Part shown: positions 1-8,002 of the stretch, in pieces
How the letters are laid out: every line of letters starts with the position of its first letter
How positions within the stretch are numbered: the first letter of the stretch is position 1
Assembly (NCBI RefSeq): GCF_015354735.1
Contig: NZ_JACEFJ010000001.1
Location: forward strand, 62,001-126,000
Direction of reading: 5' to 3'
DNA length: 64,000 nt
Source: Pararhodonellum marinum
Lineage (GTDB): Bacteria; Bacteroidota; Bacteroidia; Cytophagales; Cyclobacteriaceae
Made by a program: the position numbers and the translations under genes
Notes under the pieces: generated by a model
The model's input: the letters and a program-made list of their open reading frames with translations, nothing else
Told to the model about the DNA's origin: nothing
Databases searched by the model: none

Positions 1-115
1 GGTCATCTGCGTAGTAAACGGGAATATCCAAGCAGGAAAAAATCTTGGCCACCGTAGTTTTTCCGGAACCAATTCCGCCTGTTAGGCCAATCAGTTTCGG
101 TTTACTCGGTGTCAT
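1..115 (-). CDS. coaE: Dephospho-CoA kinase, N-terminal part (runs off the window)
   Basis: CoaE phosphorylates the 3'-hydroxyl of dephospho-CoA, the last step of coenzyme A synthesis in the cytoplasm. Only the first 38 codons are present. They read [20 protein letters not shown] and onward, with a P-loop at residues 13-20 and the family's following TVAKIF and YYADD stretches. The ATG at 113-115 lies 14 nt inside the end of the YbbR-like gene, so the two are translationally coupled as the last genes of the nusB operon. The identity rests on the P-loop context and the position after YbbR, which is common in Bacteroidota. Confidence 0.92.
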   Translation of the reverse strand, partial: MTPSKPKLIGLTGGIGSGKTTVAKIFSCLDIPVYYADD

Positions 116-1073
116 AGATCAATCTGAATCTTTCAGGTTCAATCTTGATGGACTCAAGAAATTTTGGCTGGTTGTTCAGTAAAACAGTGATCGTGCTGTC
201 ATTCTTGTTTCGGAAAGTGTAGTTGAGGATGCCTTCAAGTTCCAGCGTTTTAAGGTCCTCTATGTATCTTTCATCTACTATATAGGTGAGCATGACACTG
301 TTTACCTCATCTGCCAACCTGACCTTTTCCGGAAAGTTTAATTTTGTCAAAGAAAGTCTTTTGTTGCCTTCCAAGAATTCAGTCACCTCAAAACTGACCA
401 ATACGCTTTGTTCTTCGAGGGTGAGAAAATCACTGAATTCCCTGGGAACACTTAAAGGAAGCAGCTTTTCATAGTTGTCGCTGATTTTGTCTTCCTCCAA
501 TGCCAACCGTAAATTTCCTTCCAGTTTTTCAATGATGGATATAGGACCTTTTACCAACACGGTGCTAGGGTCTACCTCAATGTTTGAAATGATGCGGTGG
601 TTTTTGGACAAAGACAAAGAAGACGTATCCACTACGACATTTACCCGACTGGATACCACTTTATCAATTCTGAAATGAAGGCTGTCTATGAGAATATTGT
701 TGAGCTGGGTAGGGGCAATCATTTCGGCCAATGGCCTTTCCAGATTCCTGGTGACCAAGTAATTTTGCCTGTCAGGATTTTCCAACTCCAGGGTGAAAGG
801 AGACATATCCATGTTCAGGGATTTTTTGAGCAAATCCCATCCGTTTCCACCTACCGAAACCCTGATGTATTCAGGCAACTCCTCAACTGCCATAAAGGCT
901 TCTTTATCGTAAGAAAATTCTATGGGATAGTTGATTAGAGTGATGTAATTGTCTTTGTTCAGTGCATTTAAAACCCAAAAAGTGGTGGCTGCTAAAACGC
1001 AAAAGGCCACCACTTTGAAATTTGAAACTTTCTGTTCGTTAAGATTTTTGAAAAATTGAGAGAATTTACTCAA
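102..1073 (-). CDS. YbbR-like (CdaR-type) domain protein
   Basis: A 323-residue membrane-anchored protein. It has one N-terminal membrane segment (about residues 20-38), then an extracytoplasmic region of beta-rich repeats of the YbbR type. In Firmicutes YbbR/CdaR regulates the diadenylate cyclase CdaA; no cyclase gene lies beside it here, so the role is unknown. The start is a TTG at 1071-1073 with no usable ATG nearby, and the hydrophobic segment follows directly, which supports that start. It lies 11 nt after yajC and overlaps coaE by 14 nt, so it belongs to the nusB-coaE operon. Confidence 0.85.
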   Translation of the reverse strand: MSKFSQFFKNLNEQKVSNFKVVAFCVLAATTFWVLNALNKDNYITLINYPIEFSYDKEAFMAVEELPEYIRVSVGGNGWDLLKKSLNMDMSPFTLELENPDRQNYLVTRNLERPLAEMIAPTQLNNILIDSLHFRIDKVVSSRVNVVVDTSSLSLSKNHRIISNIEVDPSTVLVKGPISIIEKLEGNLRLALEEDKISDNYEKLLPLSVPREFSDFLTLEEQSVLVSFEVTEFLEGNKRLSLTKLNFPEKVRLADEVNSVMLTYIVDERYIEDLKTLELEGILNYTFRNKNDSTITVLLNNQPKFLESIKIEPERFRLIYDTE

Positions 1074-1084
1074 GTTGTTTCTGT

Positions 1085-1402
1085 TTATTTACCCACGGTT
1101 TTTTTTGTGAAGTCAAGTGATAGGGCTGATTTTTCCACTTTCACTTTCAAACCCCTGTCCAGTTCCAATATAACGGTGTCCCCTTCGAGGCTTTGGACCT
1201 TTCCATGTAGCCCGCCGATAGTGACCACATTGTCCCCCTTCTTGATGGCTTCCACGAAATTTTTGGCATCCTTTTGCTTTTTTTGTTGGGGTCGGATCAT
1301 AAAGAAGTACATGATCAGGATGATGGATCCAAACAGGAAAACCTGTCCCATGATCCCACTGCCGTCTACTCCGGCTTGTGCTAGGATAACATTCAAAGTC
1401 AT
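1085..1402 (-). CDS. yajC: Preprotein translocase subunit YajC
   Basis: A 105-residue inner-membrane accessory subunit of the Sec translocon that works with SecDF. The sequence shows one membrane helix (about residues 18-38) running directly into the hallmark MIRPQQKKQKD motif. A small cytoplasmic domain with the pattern KGDNVVTIGGLHGKV follows. Length and layout match the family. It starts 2 nt after the DUF1573 lipoprotein gene and is followed 11 nt later by the YbbR-like gene, in line with co-transcription. Confidence 0.95.
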   Translation of the reverse strand: MTLNVILAQAGVDGSGIMGQVFLFGSIILIMYFFMIRPQQKKQKDAKNFVEAIKKGDNVVTIGGLHGKVQSLEGDTVILELDRGLKVKVEKSALSLDFTKKTVGK

Positions 1403-1404
1403 TT

Positions 1405-1947
1405 TTATTTTTTTACAGGACCTAAATTTGGACCGCTTTCTCCGGATTTCTTGTTGACCACACCCTTGAGTCTCAATCGGGTCACATTGGGAGAAGTGTT
1501 GGCATTGATGGAAACAGTGGGTGCTTGTGTGCCTACTTTGGCCGTGGAATTGAACACAACCTTCACGTATCCAGCTTCTCCTGGTTTAATAGGTGTTTTG
1601 GTCCAGTCAGGACTTGTACATCCACAAGAAGCATTGATGTTTGAAATGACCAAAGGAGCTTGCCCCGTGTTGGTAAAATTGAAGACGTGCTCAATGACTT
1701 CACCTTCTGTGATGGTGCCGAAGCTGTGTTCCATTTCCTCAAATTCAAATGCGCCCAATGAGGTAGGGTCGGCTGGCTGAACGCTCTGTGTATTGGAAGG
1801 AAGATTGACTTGCTTTTTCTCCAATTCTGCTATTTTTTCTTCCAATTCTGTAATCTTGGAGTTATTGTCAGCACTTTTGCTTTCACATCCAAAGATGAAT
1901 AGAGATCCTGCAAGGGCAATGGCAGGTAAACTTCTGAAATACTTCAT
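1405..1947 (-). CDS. DUF1573 lipoprotein
   Basis: A 180-residue predicted lipoprotein. The signal peptide ends in LFIFGC with the lipidated cysteine at about residue 21. A short coiled-coil linker (ITELEEKIAELEKKQ) comes next, then a DUF1573 domain from about residue 65 with the typical FNFTNTGQAPLVI and SCGCT motifs. DUF1573 is an Ig-like fold of unknown function, very frequent in Bacteroidota envelopes. It sits 11 nt after the YtxH gene and 2 nt before yajC. The molecular role cannot be inferred beyond an envelope location. Confidence 0.88.
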   Translation of the reverse strand: MKYFRSLPAIALAGSLFIFGCESKSADNNSKITELEEKIAELEKKQVNLPSNTQSVQPADPTSLGAFEFEEMEHSFGTITEGEVIEHVFNFTNTGQAPLVISNINASCGCTSPDWTKTPIKPGEAGYVKVVFNSTAKVGTQAPTVSINANTSPNVTRLRLKGVVNKKSGESGPNLGPVKK

Positions 1948-1958
1948 TTTACTAAATT

Positions 1959-2261
1959 TTAGTTGTTTTCTCTGTTGATTTGTTCAATTAATTTGTTGAC
2001 ATCTGTCAAAAGGTTTTCCGCCTTATTTTTGGCCTCAGAAATGACTTTATGCCCTTCAGATTTTGCTTGATTAACAGGTAGGTTCTTTCCATCCATCAAG
2101 TCTTTGATCAGTTCCTCCAACTCTTCTCGGTATTTTGAAAGTTGGAAAGTCAGTTTATCTCTGGTGTTATTTCCTGAATCCGGGGCGAATAAAATGCCCA
2201 ATGTTGCGCCTAAACCGGCTCCGAATACAAATGCCAATAGGGAATTGCTGTTCTTGCTCAT
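1959..2261 (-). CDS. YtxH-domain small membrane protein
   Basis: A 100-residue protein with a glycine-rich N-terminal hydrophobic segment (AFVFGAGLGATLGILFAP, residues 10-27) followed by PDSG and a charged, helical, coiled-coil-like remainder. This is the YtxH/gas-vesicle-like layout. Function is unknown; members are often stress-associated in Firmicutes. The spacing of 11 nt on both sides places it in the nusB operon. Confidence 0.8.
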   Translation of the reverse strand: MSKNSNSLLAFVFGAGLGATLGILFAPDSGNNTRDKLTFQLSKYREELEELIKDLMDGKNLPVNQAKSEGHKVISEAKNKAENLLTDVNKLIEQINRENN

Positions 2262-2272
2262 GATAATTTTTT

Positions 2273-3457
2273 TTATTTGTTGTCTAAAAGGCCTCTACCA
2301 CTCTTACGGATTTCTCCGCTTTCTGTTAGTTCTTTGGATAAAACATCCAAAAGGCCGTTCACAAATTGTTTACTTTTTGGGGTGCTGTAAGTTTTGGAAA
2401 TATCAATGTACTCATTGATACTTACCTTAACAGGGATACTTGGAAAATGCTTCATTTCCGTGAGTGCCATGGACATAATGATCTTATCTGTCCCTGCAAT
2501 CCGATCGATGTCCCAGTTTTTGGTCTTGGCAGCGATGAGAGACCTGTTGGCCTCATCATTCTCAATGGTGAAGTTAAAGATATTTTGGAAAAATTCCTTG
2601 TCTTCATCCCAGTTGATCGCAATTTGTGGTAATTCGAAGGGTGATTGACCTATAGACTCACCTGCATTTTTCAACACTTTTGATGCCAAACTTCTGACTA
2701 CGGACTTATTTTCTGTCCAATTGAGGTCTTTTTCTTCAAAGAAATTCAGAATGACCTCATTTTTGAAAATGACCTTTTTTAAAAGCTGTTCCAGAATCTC
2801 CTGGTCTTTTTCCAAATCGGGCCGATCCTCCTGCATATAGGCTTGATATAGCTCAAAGGGCCTGATATAATCCCGATACCATTCTCTGATTTCCAATTCG
2901 AGTTCATCCAGACTGACATGTTGTCTAATGAGTTCGTTTTGGTAAGAAGGTGAATTTTTGATGGTTTGAAGAACTTGGTTATTGGCTAAGTTAGCTTCGC
3001 CAATTTGGCCTTCTGTAACGGATTTATTAAGTTTCTTTTTTCTCAGCAGTTCGCTTTCAACATGTCCACTGAAGGCAATAAGGAGTTCAATTGCGTACAA
3101 GTAAAGCTGTGGAATTCTCTCCGCTGTAGCGATCATGTTCTTGCTCATGAAGTTCAGGTCTTTTTCATTGGCCTCATGAAATTTGTTAAGGGCATCAAGG
3201 GCCGTTTTTTTGATCTTAGGGGAGTGATCTGTTTTACTGACAAGCCTTTTGTTGTTGAGATTGTCCAAAAAAAGAGCTATGGCTTCCTGTGCATCCTTTT
3301 TAAGTTGAGGTTTGTCCTGAACCTCCATGGTATTGAGATCGGGTAGAAAGGATTCTTGAATAAAATCCTTTGCAAGTTGCAAGTTTGAGCCTTTGCATTG
3401 CTCGTAGGCATAAAGATTTTGAAAAGCTTTGACCCTTAAAATTCTTCTGTTTAACAT
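2273..3457 (-). CDS. nusB: Transcription antitermination factor NusB (long Bacteroidota form)
   Basis: NusB with NusE/S10 binds boxA RNA in rRNA operons and promotes antitermination. The protein is 394 residues, far longer than the about 140 residues of E. coli NusB. The start MLNRRILRVKAFQNLYAYEQ resembles the N-terminal NusB helix. The C-terminal region (about 230-375) holds the better conserved part, including LIAAKTKNWDIDRIAGTDKIIMSMALTEM-like residues and INEYIDISKTYSTPKSKQFVNGLLD-like residues. Extended NusB proteins are usual in this phylum. It is the first gene of the operon that runs to coaE. The 118 bp upstream carries no clear promoter. Confidence 0.9.
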   Translation of the reverse strand: MLNRRILRVKAFQNLYAYEQCKGSNLQLAKDFIQESFLPDLNTMEVQDKPQLKKDAQEAIALFLDNLNNKRLVSKTDHSPKIKKTALDALNKFHEANEKDLNFMSKNMIATAERIPQLYLYAIELLIAFSGHVESELLRKKKLNKSVTEGQIGEANLANNQVLQTIKNSPSYQNELIRQHVSLDELELEIREWYRDYIRPFELYQAYMQEDRPDLEKDQEILEQLLKKVIFKNEVILNFFEEKDLNWTENKSVVRSLASKVLKNAGESIGQSPFELPQIAINWDEDKEFFQNIFNFTIENDEANRSLIAAKTKNWDIDRIAGTDKIIMSMALTEMKHFPSIPVKVSINEYIDISKTYSTPKSKQFVNGLLDVLSKELTESGEIRKSGRGLLDNK

Positions 3458-3533
3458 TACCTGAAAATAAAGAACGTAAATATAGTGTTTTTCGACCTAG
3501 GAAGTAATGCCTTCCAAAGATTAAGTGTTTAAT

Positions 3534-3571
3534 AATTTCCGGTACCCATAAACATGGATGCCGGAAATTTT
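3534..3571 (-). terminator. Hairpin after the dehydrogenase gene, possible terminator
   Basis: AATTTCCGG (3534-3542) pairs with CCGGAAATT (3561-3569), and an inner CCCAT/ATGG can pair as well. It lies 5 nt past the stop of the minus-strand dehydrogenase. The run of U after the stem is weak (ATTATT), so termination is plausible but not certain. Confidence 0.4.
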
Positions 3572-3575
3572 CAGT

Positions 3576-4676
3576 TTAATACGAAAGTTTAACCTTACCC
3601 ATAGATTGGATCCTGTGCCAGGCCATGGCTATGGCAGCCTCTTGAGCGGGTATGTTTTCTTTACTGGACTTGTCTAAAATAGCACTACAAGTATCATAAA
3701 TTTTTTCTGCTTCAAGATAAGCCAGGTCTCTGTTGTATCCTCCCAAAAACTCAGCATAGACATTGATCAGTCCGCCGGCGTTGATCAGGAAATCAGGGGC
3801 ATAAATGATGCCTTTTTCAAGCAACATCCGGCCGTGTTTCTCTTCATCTTTCAATTGGTTGTTGGCAGCCCCGGCAATGATATCGCAGGTAAGCCTATCT
3901 ATCGTGTCATCGTTGACTGTGGCTCCTAAAGCACAGGGTGCGTAGATGTCCATTTGCAAGTCATAAATGTCTTGAGGATCTACTACTGTCGCTCCAAATT
4001 CCTTGGAAACAGCCTTAAGCCTATCTTCAAAAATATCGGTGATCAAAACCAGTGCGCCTTCTTTGGTCAGGTGGCTTACCAAATGTTTACCTACTTGTCC
4101 GACACCCTGAACCAGAATTTTTTTTCCTTTCAGGGAATCACTCCCATAGGCTTTTTTAGCCGCTGATTTCATCCCCAAATAAGTACCATAAGCAGTCACG
4201 GGTGATGGATCTCCGCCTCCGCCTCTTACTTCCGGCAAGCCTGTGACATAATCGGTTTCCATGGAAATGTATTCCATGTCCCGGGTACTCATGTTGACAT
4301 CTTCGGCTGTTATGTAACGGCCTCCAAGGCTGTCAATGAACCTGCCAAACCTCCTCAAATACGCCTCTGATTTCAAAGAGGGATCCCCAATAATGACCGC
4401 TTTTCCACCACCGATATTTAGACCTGTAATGGCCGCCTTGAAGGTCATTCCTCTGGAAAGGCGCAGTACATCTGTGATGGCTTCTGCCTCTGATGCATAG
4501 TTCCACATCCTGGTGCCTCCCAAAGCCGGACCAAGTACCGTATTGTGGATGCCAACAAGGGCTTTCAAGCCTGTGGGCTCATCGTAACAGATGACCAACT
4601 GCTCATGGCCCAAAGAAGTAATTTGTCCATAGATGGATCCTTCTTTTACTTTTTCCTCCGTTTTAATCTCTACCAT
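3576..4676 (-). CDS. Leucine dehydrogenase-type Glu/Leu/Phe/Val dehydrogenase
   Basis: An NAD-dependent amino-acid dehydrogenase of 366 residues that interconverts branched-chain amino acids and their 2-oxo acids in the cytoplasm. Visible hallmarks are LGPALGGTRMW (about 48-58), the catalytic-lysine segment GLNIGGGKAVIIGDP (about 86-100), the catalytic-aspartate region TAEDVNMSTRDM, and a Rossmann motif LVQGVGQVGKHL near residue 190. The length and the GGGK motif favour leucine dehydrogenase over the larger glutamate dehydrogenases. It stands alone, divergent from the ABC exporter gene. Exact substrate preference is inferred. Confidence 0.85.
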   Translation of the reverse strand: MVEIKTEEKVKEGSIYGQITSLGHEQLVICYDEPTGLKALVGIHNTVLGPALGGTRMWNYASEAEAITDVLRLSRGMTFKAAITGLNIGGGKAVIIGDPSLKSEAYLRRFGRFIDSLGGRYITAEDVNMSTRDMEYISMETDYVTGLPEVRGGGGDPSPVTAYGTYLGMKSAAKKAYGSDSLKGKKILVQGVGQVGKHLVSHLTKEGALVLITDIFEDRLKAVSKEFGATVVDPQDIYDLQMDIYAPCALGATVNDDTIDRLTCDIIAGAANNQLKDEEKHGRMLLEKGIIYAPDFLINAGGLINVYAEFLGGYNRDLAYLEAEKIYDTCSAILDKSSKENIPAQEAAIAMAWHRIQSMGKVKLSY

Positions 4677-4734
4677 GTGAACTTAGAAGTTTAGATTGTG
4701 TTATATTTGGGTTGTATGCATGATAACGCCTCCG

Positions 4735-4742
4735 CAAAATTA
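4735..4742 (-). promoter_or_regulatory. Possible -7 promoter element for the leucine dehydrogenase gene
   Basis: On the minus strand the bases read TAATTTTG, matching the Bacteroidota -7 consensus TAnnTTTG, about 60 nt before the ATG. No good -33 TTTG is seen at the usual distance, so this is tentative. Confidence 0.35.
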
Positions 4743-4820
4743 AATATTTTTCTCAGGCTTTGCTAATGTAATTAAGAGAGTATTCTAGAACTTATCAAGT
4801 AAATTAAAAGCTTTTATTTC

Positions 4821-6614
4821 GTGAAGTCCCTTTGGCGCTTAAATAAATATTTATACAAATATAAGGGTTACCTCATTTTGGGAATCATTTTTACGATCAT
4901 ATCCAATATTTTCGTAATTATTCCTGCTCAACTCGTCAGAATTGCCATCAATTATGTGGTGGAAAGTTTTAGCTTTTACCAGTTTTATGAGGGCACCGGA
5001 CAGGCCGGCGAAGCAAGGTCTGTATTCCTCGGATTTATCTTTGTTTTTGGTATTTTGATTTTGGTCATGGCCTTGCTGAGAGGTTTTTTCCTTTTCCTTA
5101 TCCGACAGACCATCATCATCATGTCAAGGCTAATAGAATATGACATGAAAAATGAAATATTCGAGCATTACCAAAATCTCCCACTTAGTTTTTACCGAAG
5201 AAACAGTACCGGGGATTTGATGGCTCGAATCACGGAAGATGTCAGCAGGGTTAGGATGTATCTGGGACCTGCCATCATGTACGGGATCAATCTGATAATT
5301 TTGTTTCCATTGGTCATTGGTTACATGCTCTCAGTCAATGTAGAACTGACCCTATATTCCCTTTTGCCTCTGCCTGTACTTTCCCTAAGTATTTATTTTG
5401 TCAATAACTTGATCAATGAGCGGTCTGAGAAAATTCAAAGAAGCCTATCTGGTTTAAGCACCTATATTCAGGAGGCTTTTTCCGGTATTCGTGTGCTTAA
5501 GGCCTTTGTAAGAGAAAATGACAGTGTCCATAATTTTAAAACCGCTAGCGAGGACTACAAAAGAAAATCAATTCGGCTGACAGTGGTTCAATCACTTTTT
5601 TTTCCGGTCATTTTGGCTTTGATCGGAATCAGTACCATCATCACGGTGTATGTAGGTGGCCGTCAGGTAATTGACGGTGCCATTGGGTATGGTGTCATTG
5701 CTGAATTTATTCTGTATGTGAACATGTTGACCTGGCCGGTAACTTCTCTGGGATGGGTGACCAGTATCATACAGAGAGCTGCTGCCTCTCAGACCCGAAT
5801 CAATGAATTTTTGGATGAAAAAAATGACATTGTAAGCATAGAATCACTTGAAATGGCAATCAAAGGGGAAATTACCGTGAAAAATCTCTCCTTTGTATAC
5901 CCTGATTCTGGAGTGCAGGCATTGAAAAAGGTTTCTTTTGAATTGCAAGGCGGCGAGGCTTTAGCCATAATCGGGACTACGGGTTCCGGCAAGTCCACCA
6001 TCGCCAACCTCCTGATGCGCATGTATGATGCAAGTTCTGGAGAGATTCTCATTGATGGAAGGGACATCAAAGCTTATGACATTTCCTCACTTAGGAAACA
6101 AATCGGTTATGTTCCCCAAGATGTCTTCCTCTTCAGCGATACCATAGCCAACAACATCGCCTTTGGCCTTGATGAGGTGGGAGAGGGGGTTGTCGAAAAA
6201 GCAGCTAAGGATGCTGATGTTTATGACAACATCATCGAATTCCCTAATGGATTTGAAACCAAATTAGGTGAACGCGGCATTACATTATCAGGAGGTCAAA
6301 AGCAACGGGTTTCTATAGCCCGTGCCATTTCCAAAGAACCCAAGATCCTTTTGCTCGATGATTGTTTATCTGCTGTGGACACCAAAACGGAAAACGCGAT
6401 TTTGAATTCCCTCAAAGTCATCATGTTGAACAAGACTTCCATTATCATTTCCCATAGGGTATCTTCTGCAAAATTGGCTGATAAAATTATCATTTTAGAT
6501 GATGGAAAGATAGTCGAACAAGGCAGCCATGAAGCGTTACTTTCGCTCAAAGGGACCTACGCAGAATTATACGAAAAACAGACCCAGGCCAATGAGGCCA
6601 TAGAGGAAGATTAA
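4821..6614 (+). CDS. ABC transporter, fused permease and ATPase (exporter type)
   Basis: A 597-residue half-transporter of the MsbA/MDR type. Residues 1-320 hold six membrane helices and 340-590 the ATPase. Motifs seen are Walker A GTTGSGKST (about 386-394), signature LSGGQKQR, Walker B ILLLDDCLSAVD and switch histidine in ISHR. The residue after the Walker B aspartate is D rather than the usual catalytic E, as in one half of heterodimeric exporters, yet no partner gene is adjacent. The start is GTG: an in-frame stop lies close upstream and the conserved N-terminus KSLWRLNKYLYKYKGYL follows directly. The substrate is unknown. Its TAA stop overlaps the stop of the convergent gene. Confidence 0.88.
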   Translation: MKSLWRLNKYLYKYKGYLILGIIFTIISNIFVIIPAQLVRIAINYVVESFSFYQFYEGTGQAGEARSVFLGFIFVFGILILVMALLRGFFLFLIRQTIIIMSRLIEYDMKNEIFEHYQNLPLSFYRRNSTGDLMARITEDVSRVRMYLGPAIMYGINLIILFPLVIGYMLSVNVELTLYSLLPLPVLSLSIYFVNNLINERSEKIQRSLSGLSTYIQEAFSGIRVLKAFVRENDSVHNFKTASEDYKRKSIRLTVVQSLFFPVILALIGISTIITVYVGGRQVIDGAIGYGVIAEFILYVNMLTWPVTSLGWVTSIIQRAAASQTRINEFLDEKNDIVSIESLEMAIKGEITVKNLSFVYPDSGVQALKKVSFELQGGEALAIIGTTGSGKSTIANLLMRMYDASSGEILIDGRDIKAYDISSLRKQIGYVPQDVFLFSDTIANNIAFGLDEVGEGVVEKAAKDADVYDNIIEFPNGFETKLGERGITLSGGQKQRVSIARAISKEPKILLLDDCLSAVDTKTENAILNSLKVIMLNKTSIIISHRVSSAKLADKIIILDDGKIVEQGSHEALLSLKGTYAELYEKQTQANEAIEED

Positions 6615-7102
6615 CTTGATTGTTTTTTGATAGAGGTACTTTCTTTGATCAATCCAAACTGACGGAAGTGATGTCGGATGTGTTTATCGTGAAAGCGCAA
6701 CCATTCACTATGGTTCAAGTGCCCAAAAAGAGGATGAGTATGCTGAGCTGTGGGATTTGTTGAGTAATAATTTTTAAATTCTTCCCAAGCTTTACCAAGG
6801 GCTGCTTTTGCTTGTTCCAAGTGCTCAAACCTCAAAGCAGGCAATGTGTCATTGGAATGGGGATGTTTGATTCCTCTGCGCATCTCCGCATCTGTATACA
6901 AAAGTCTTTGTTTAAAAAGCAGCGCCTCTGCGGTGGGATTTACCTCTGGATAAGCAATTCTTCCAACAGAAAGTTTAAAAGTCAGGATGAGATGTTCGAC
7001 CATGTGTTGAGGACCCATGAGTCCGAAAAGGGCTTTGTGGTCGACGGTCAATCGATCAAGTCCTTCAGCAAGGGTTTCTTGGATAAAATCATTTGTCTTC
7101 AT
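6611..7102 (-). CDS. DinB-like / DUF1569 protein
   Basis: About 163 residues starting at ATG 7102, one base after the stop of the upstream barrel gene; a longer frame would run into that gene, so the internal ATG is chosen. The C-terminal stretch HPLFGHLNHSEWLRFHDKHIRHHFRQFG has the clustered histidines of the DinB/DUF1569 four-helix metal-binding superfamily, where three histidines bind a metal; QHMVEH near the N-terminus supplies another. Its substrate is unknown; relatives include thiol-dependent transferases. The stop codon shares the TTAA tetramer with the stop of the convergent ABC gene. Confidence 0.7.
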   Translation of the reverse strand: MKTNDFIQETLAEGLDRLTVDHKALFGLMGPQHMVEHLILTFKLSVGRIAYPEVNPTAEALLFKQRLLYTDAEMRRGIKHPHSNDTLPALRFEHLEQAKAALGKAWEEFKNYYSTNPTAQHTHPLFGHLNHSEWLRFHDKHIRHHFRQFGLIKESTSIKKQSS

Positions 7103-7103
7103 G

Positions 7104-7712
7104 TCAGAATTGGCTTGCTTGGGGATTTCCCGGTGTGAGCCTTCCGCCTCCAAACTGTATCCCAAGTCCTATCGAAACAAAATTGGTAATAGATTTACCG
7201 GTATAATGATAAGTCAAATCCATTCTGAAAATGCCTGTATTGATTCCGATTTTAGGAGCGAGCCCGTAGCCAATCCTTGAGCCCGTTTTGGAGATGACGG
7301 TTCCATTGACTTCGTCTATGATTTCGAGGTCACTTCTCCTGTACATGCCTCCGCTCAACCCTACCAAAGGTCTGACTTTTTCGAAAGTAAAATAATATTC
7401 CGTAGTCAGCGACAGGTTGGATATGGCTTGGGCCTGAACCGTGGCTTTGGTATTTTGAAAGATAAAATCACCTTCTCCCAAAATATTGCTGCCTAGATGG
7501 ATGCCCACATGTAAATTGTCATTGATGCCATATTTTGGAGCAACAAACATCCCGCCACCCAATGTGAGATTGGGATCGGTAGGAAAGGTCATATTAATGC
7601 CCAAATCCACCTTAAACGGTTTATATAGACGCTCTCCTTCAAACCAACCCTGGGCATTAAGGCCAGAGGTCAAGAATATCAAGGTGGACAGGATCAGGAA
7701 TAGTTTTCTCAT
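7104..7712 (-). CDS. Outer-membrane beta-barrel-like secreted protein
   Basis: A 202-residue protein with a clear signal peptide (MRKLFLILSTLIFLTSGLNAQ, cleavage near residue 21). The mature part alternates polar and hydrophobic residues and is glycine-rich, as in small outer-membrane barrels: GINMTFPTDPNLTLGGGM, GIHLGSNILG, LAPKIGINTGIFRMDLTYHYTG. It ends in a barrel-like segment FVSIGLGIQFGG followed by a short tail. No specific family was recognised. It is followed at 1 nt by the DinB-like gene. Confidence 0.6.
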   Translation of the reverse strand: MRKLFLILSTLIFLTSGLNAQGWFEGERLYKPFKVDLGINMTFPTDPNLTLGGGMFVAPKYGINDNLHVGIHLGSNILGEGDFIFQNTKATVQAQAISNLSLTTEYYFTFEKVRPLVGLSGGMYRRSDLEIIDEVNGTVISKTGSRIGYGLAPKIGINTGIFRMDLTYHYTGKSITNFVSIGLGIQFGGGRLTPGNPQASQF

Positions 7713-7940
7713 GGTTATTAAAGGGACGCCAAATTATCCCAATATTTTGAATTTTCCTACTATTTTTAAAGTAGATTATTGGTTAATATGTTTTGATAAA
7801 CCTAATATATAAATAATTAAATTATACTTTTTACACATCTAAAAGGATTATTTTTATTAATCTAGTATTGTAGTGTTCCTACAAGTGCATGCCACTTAAA
7901 TACTGGAATCGGCGGATGTTGTTCGATAAAAGCTTTAAAA

Positions 7941-7976
7941 TAAAAAAATCGCCTGGAAATTCCAGGCGATTTTCAC
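7941..7976 (-). terminator. Rho-independent terminator of nrdB-nrdA
   Basis: ATCGCCTGGA and TCCAGGCGAT (7948-7957 and 7961-7970) form a perfect stem with a 3-nt loop. On the minus strand a run of seven T follows. It lies about 30 nt past the nrdA stop. The rest of the 290-bp gap 7713-8002 is AT-rich with nothing recognisable. Confidence 0.85.
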
Positions 7977-8002
7977 AATCAAACGAACTCTATCATTAAA
8001 TA

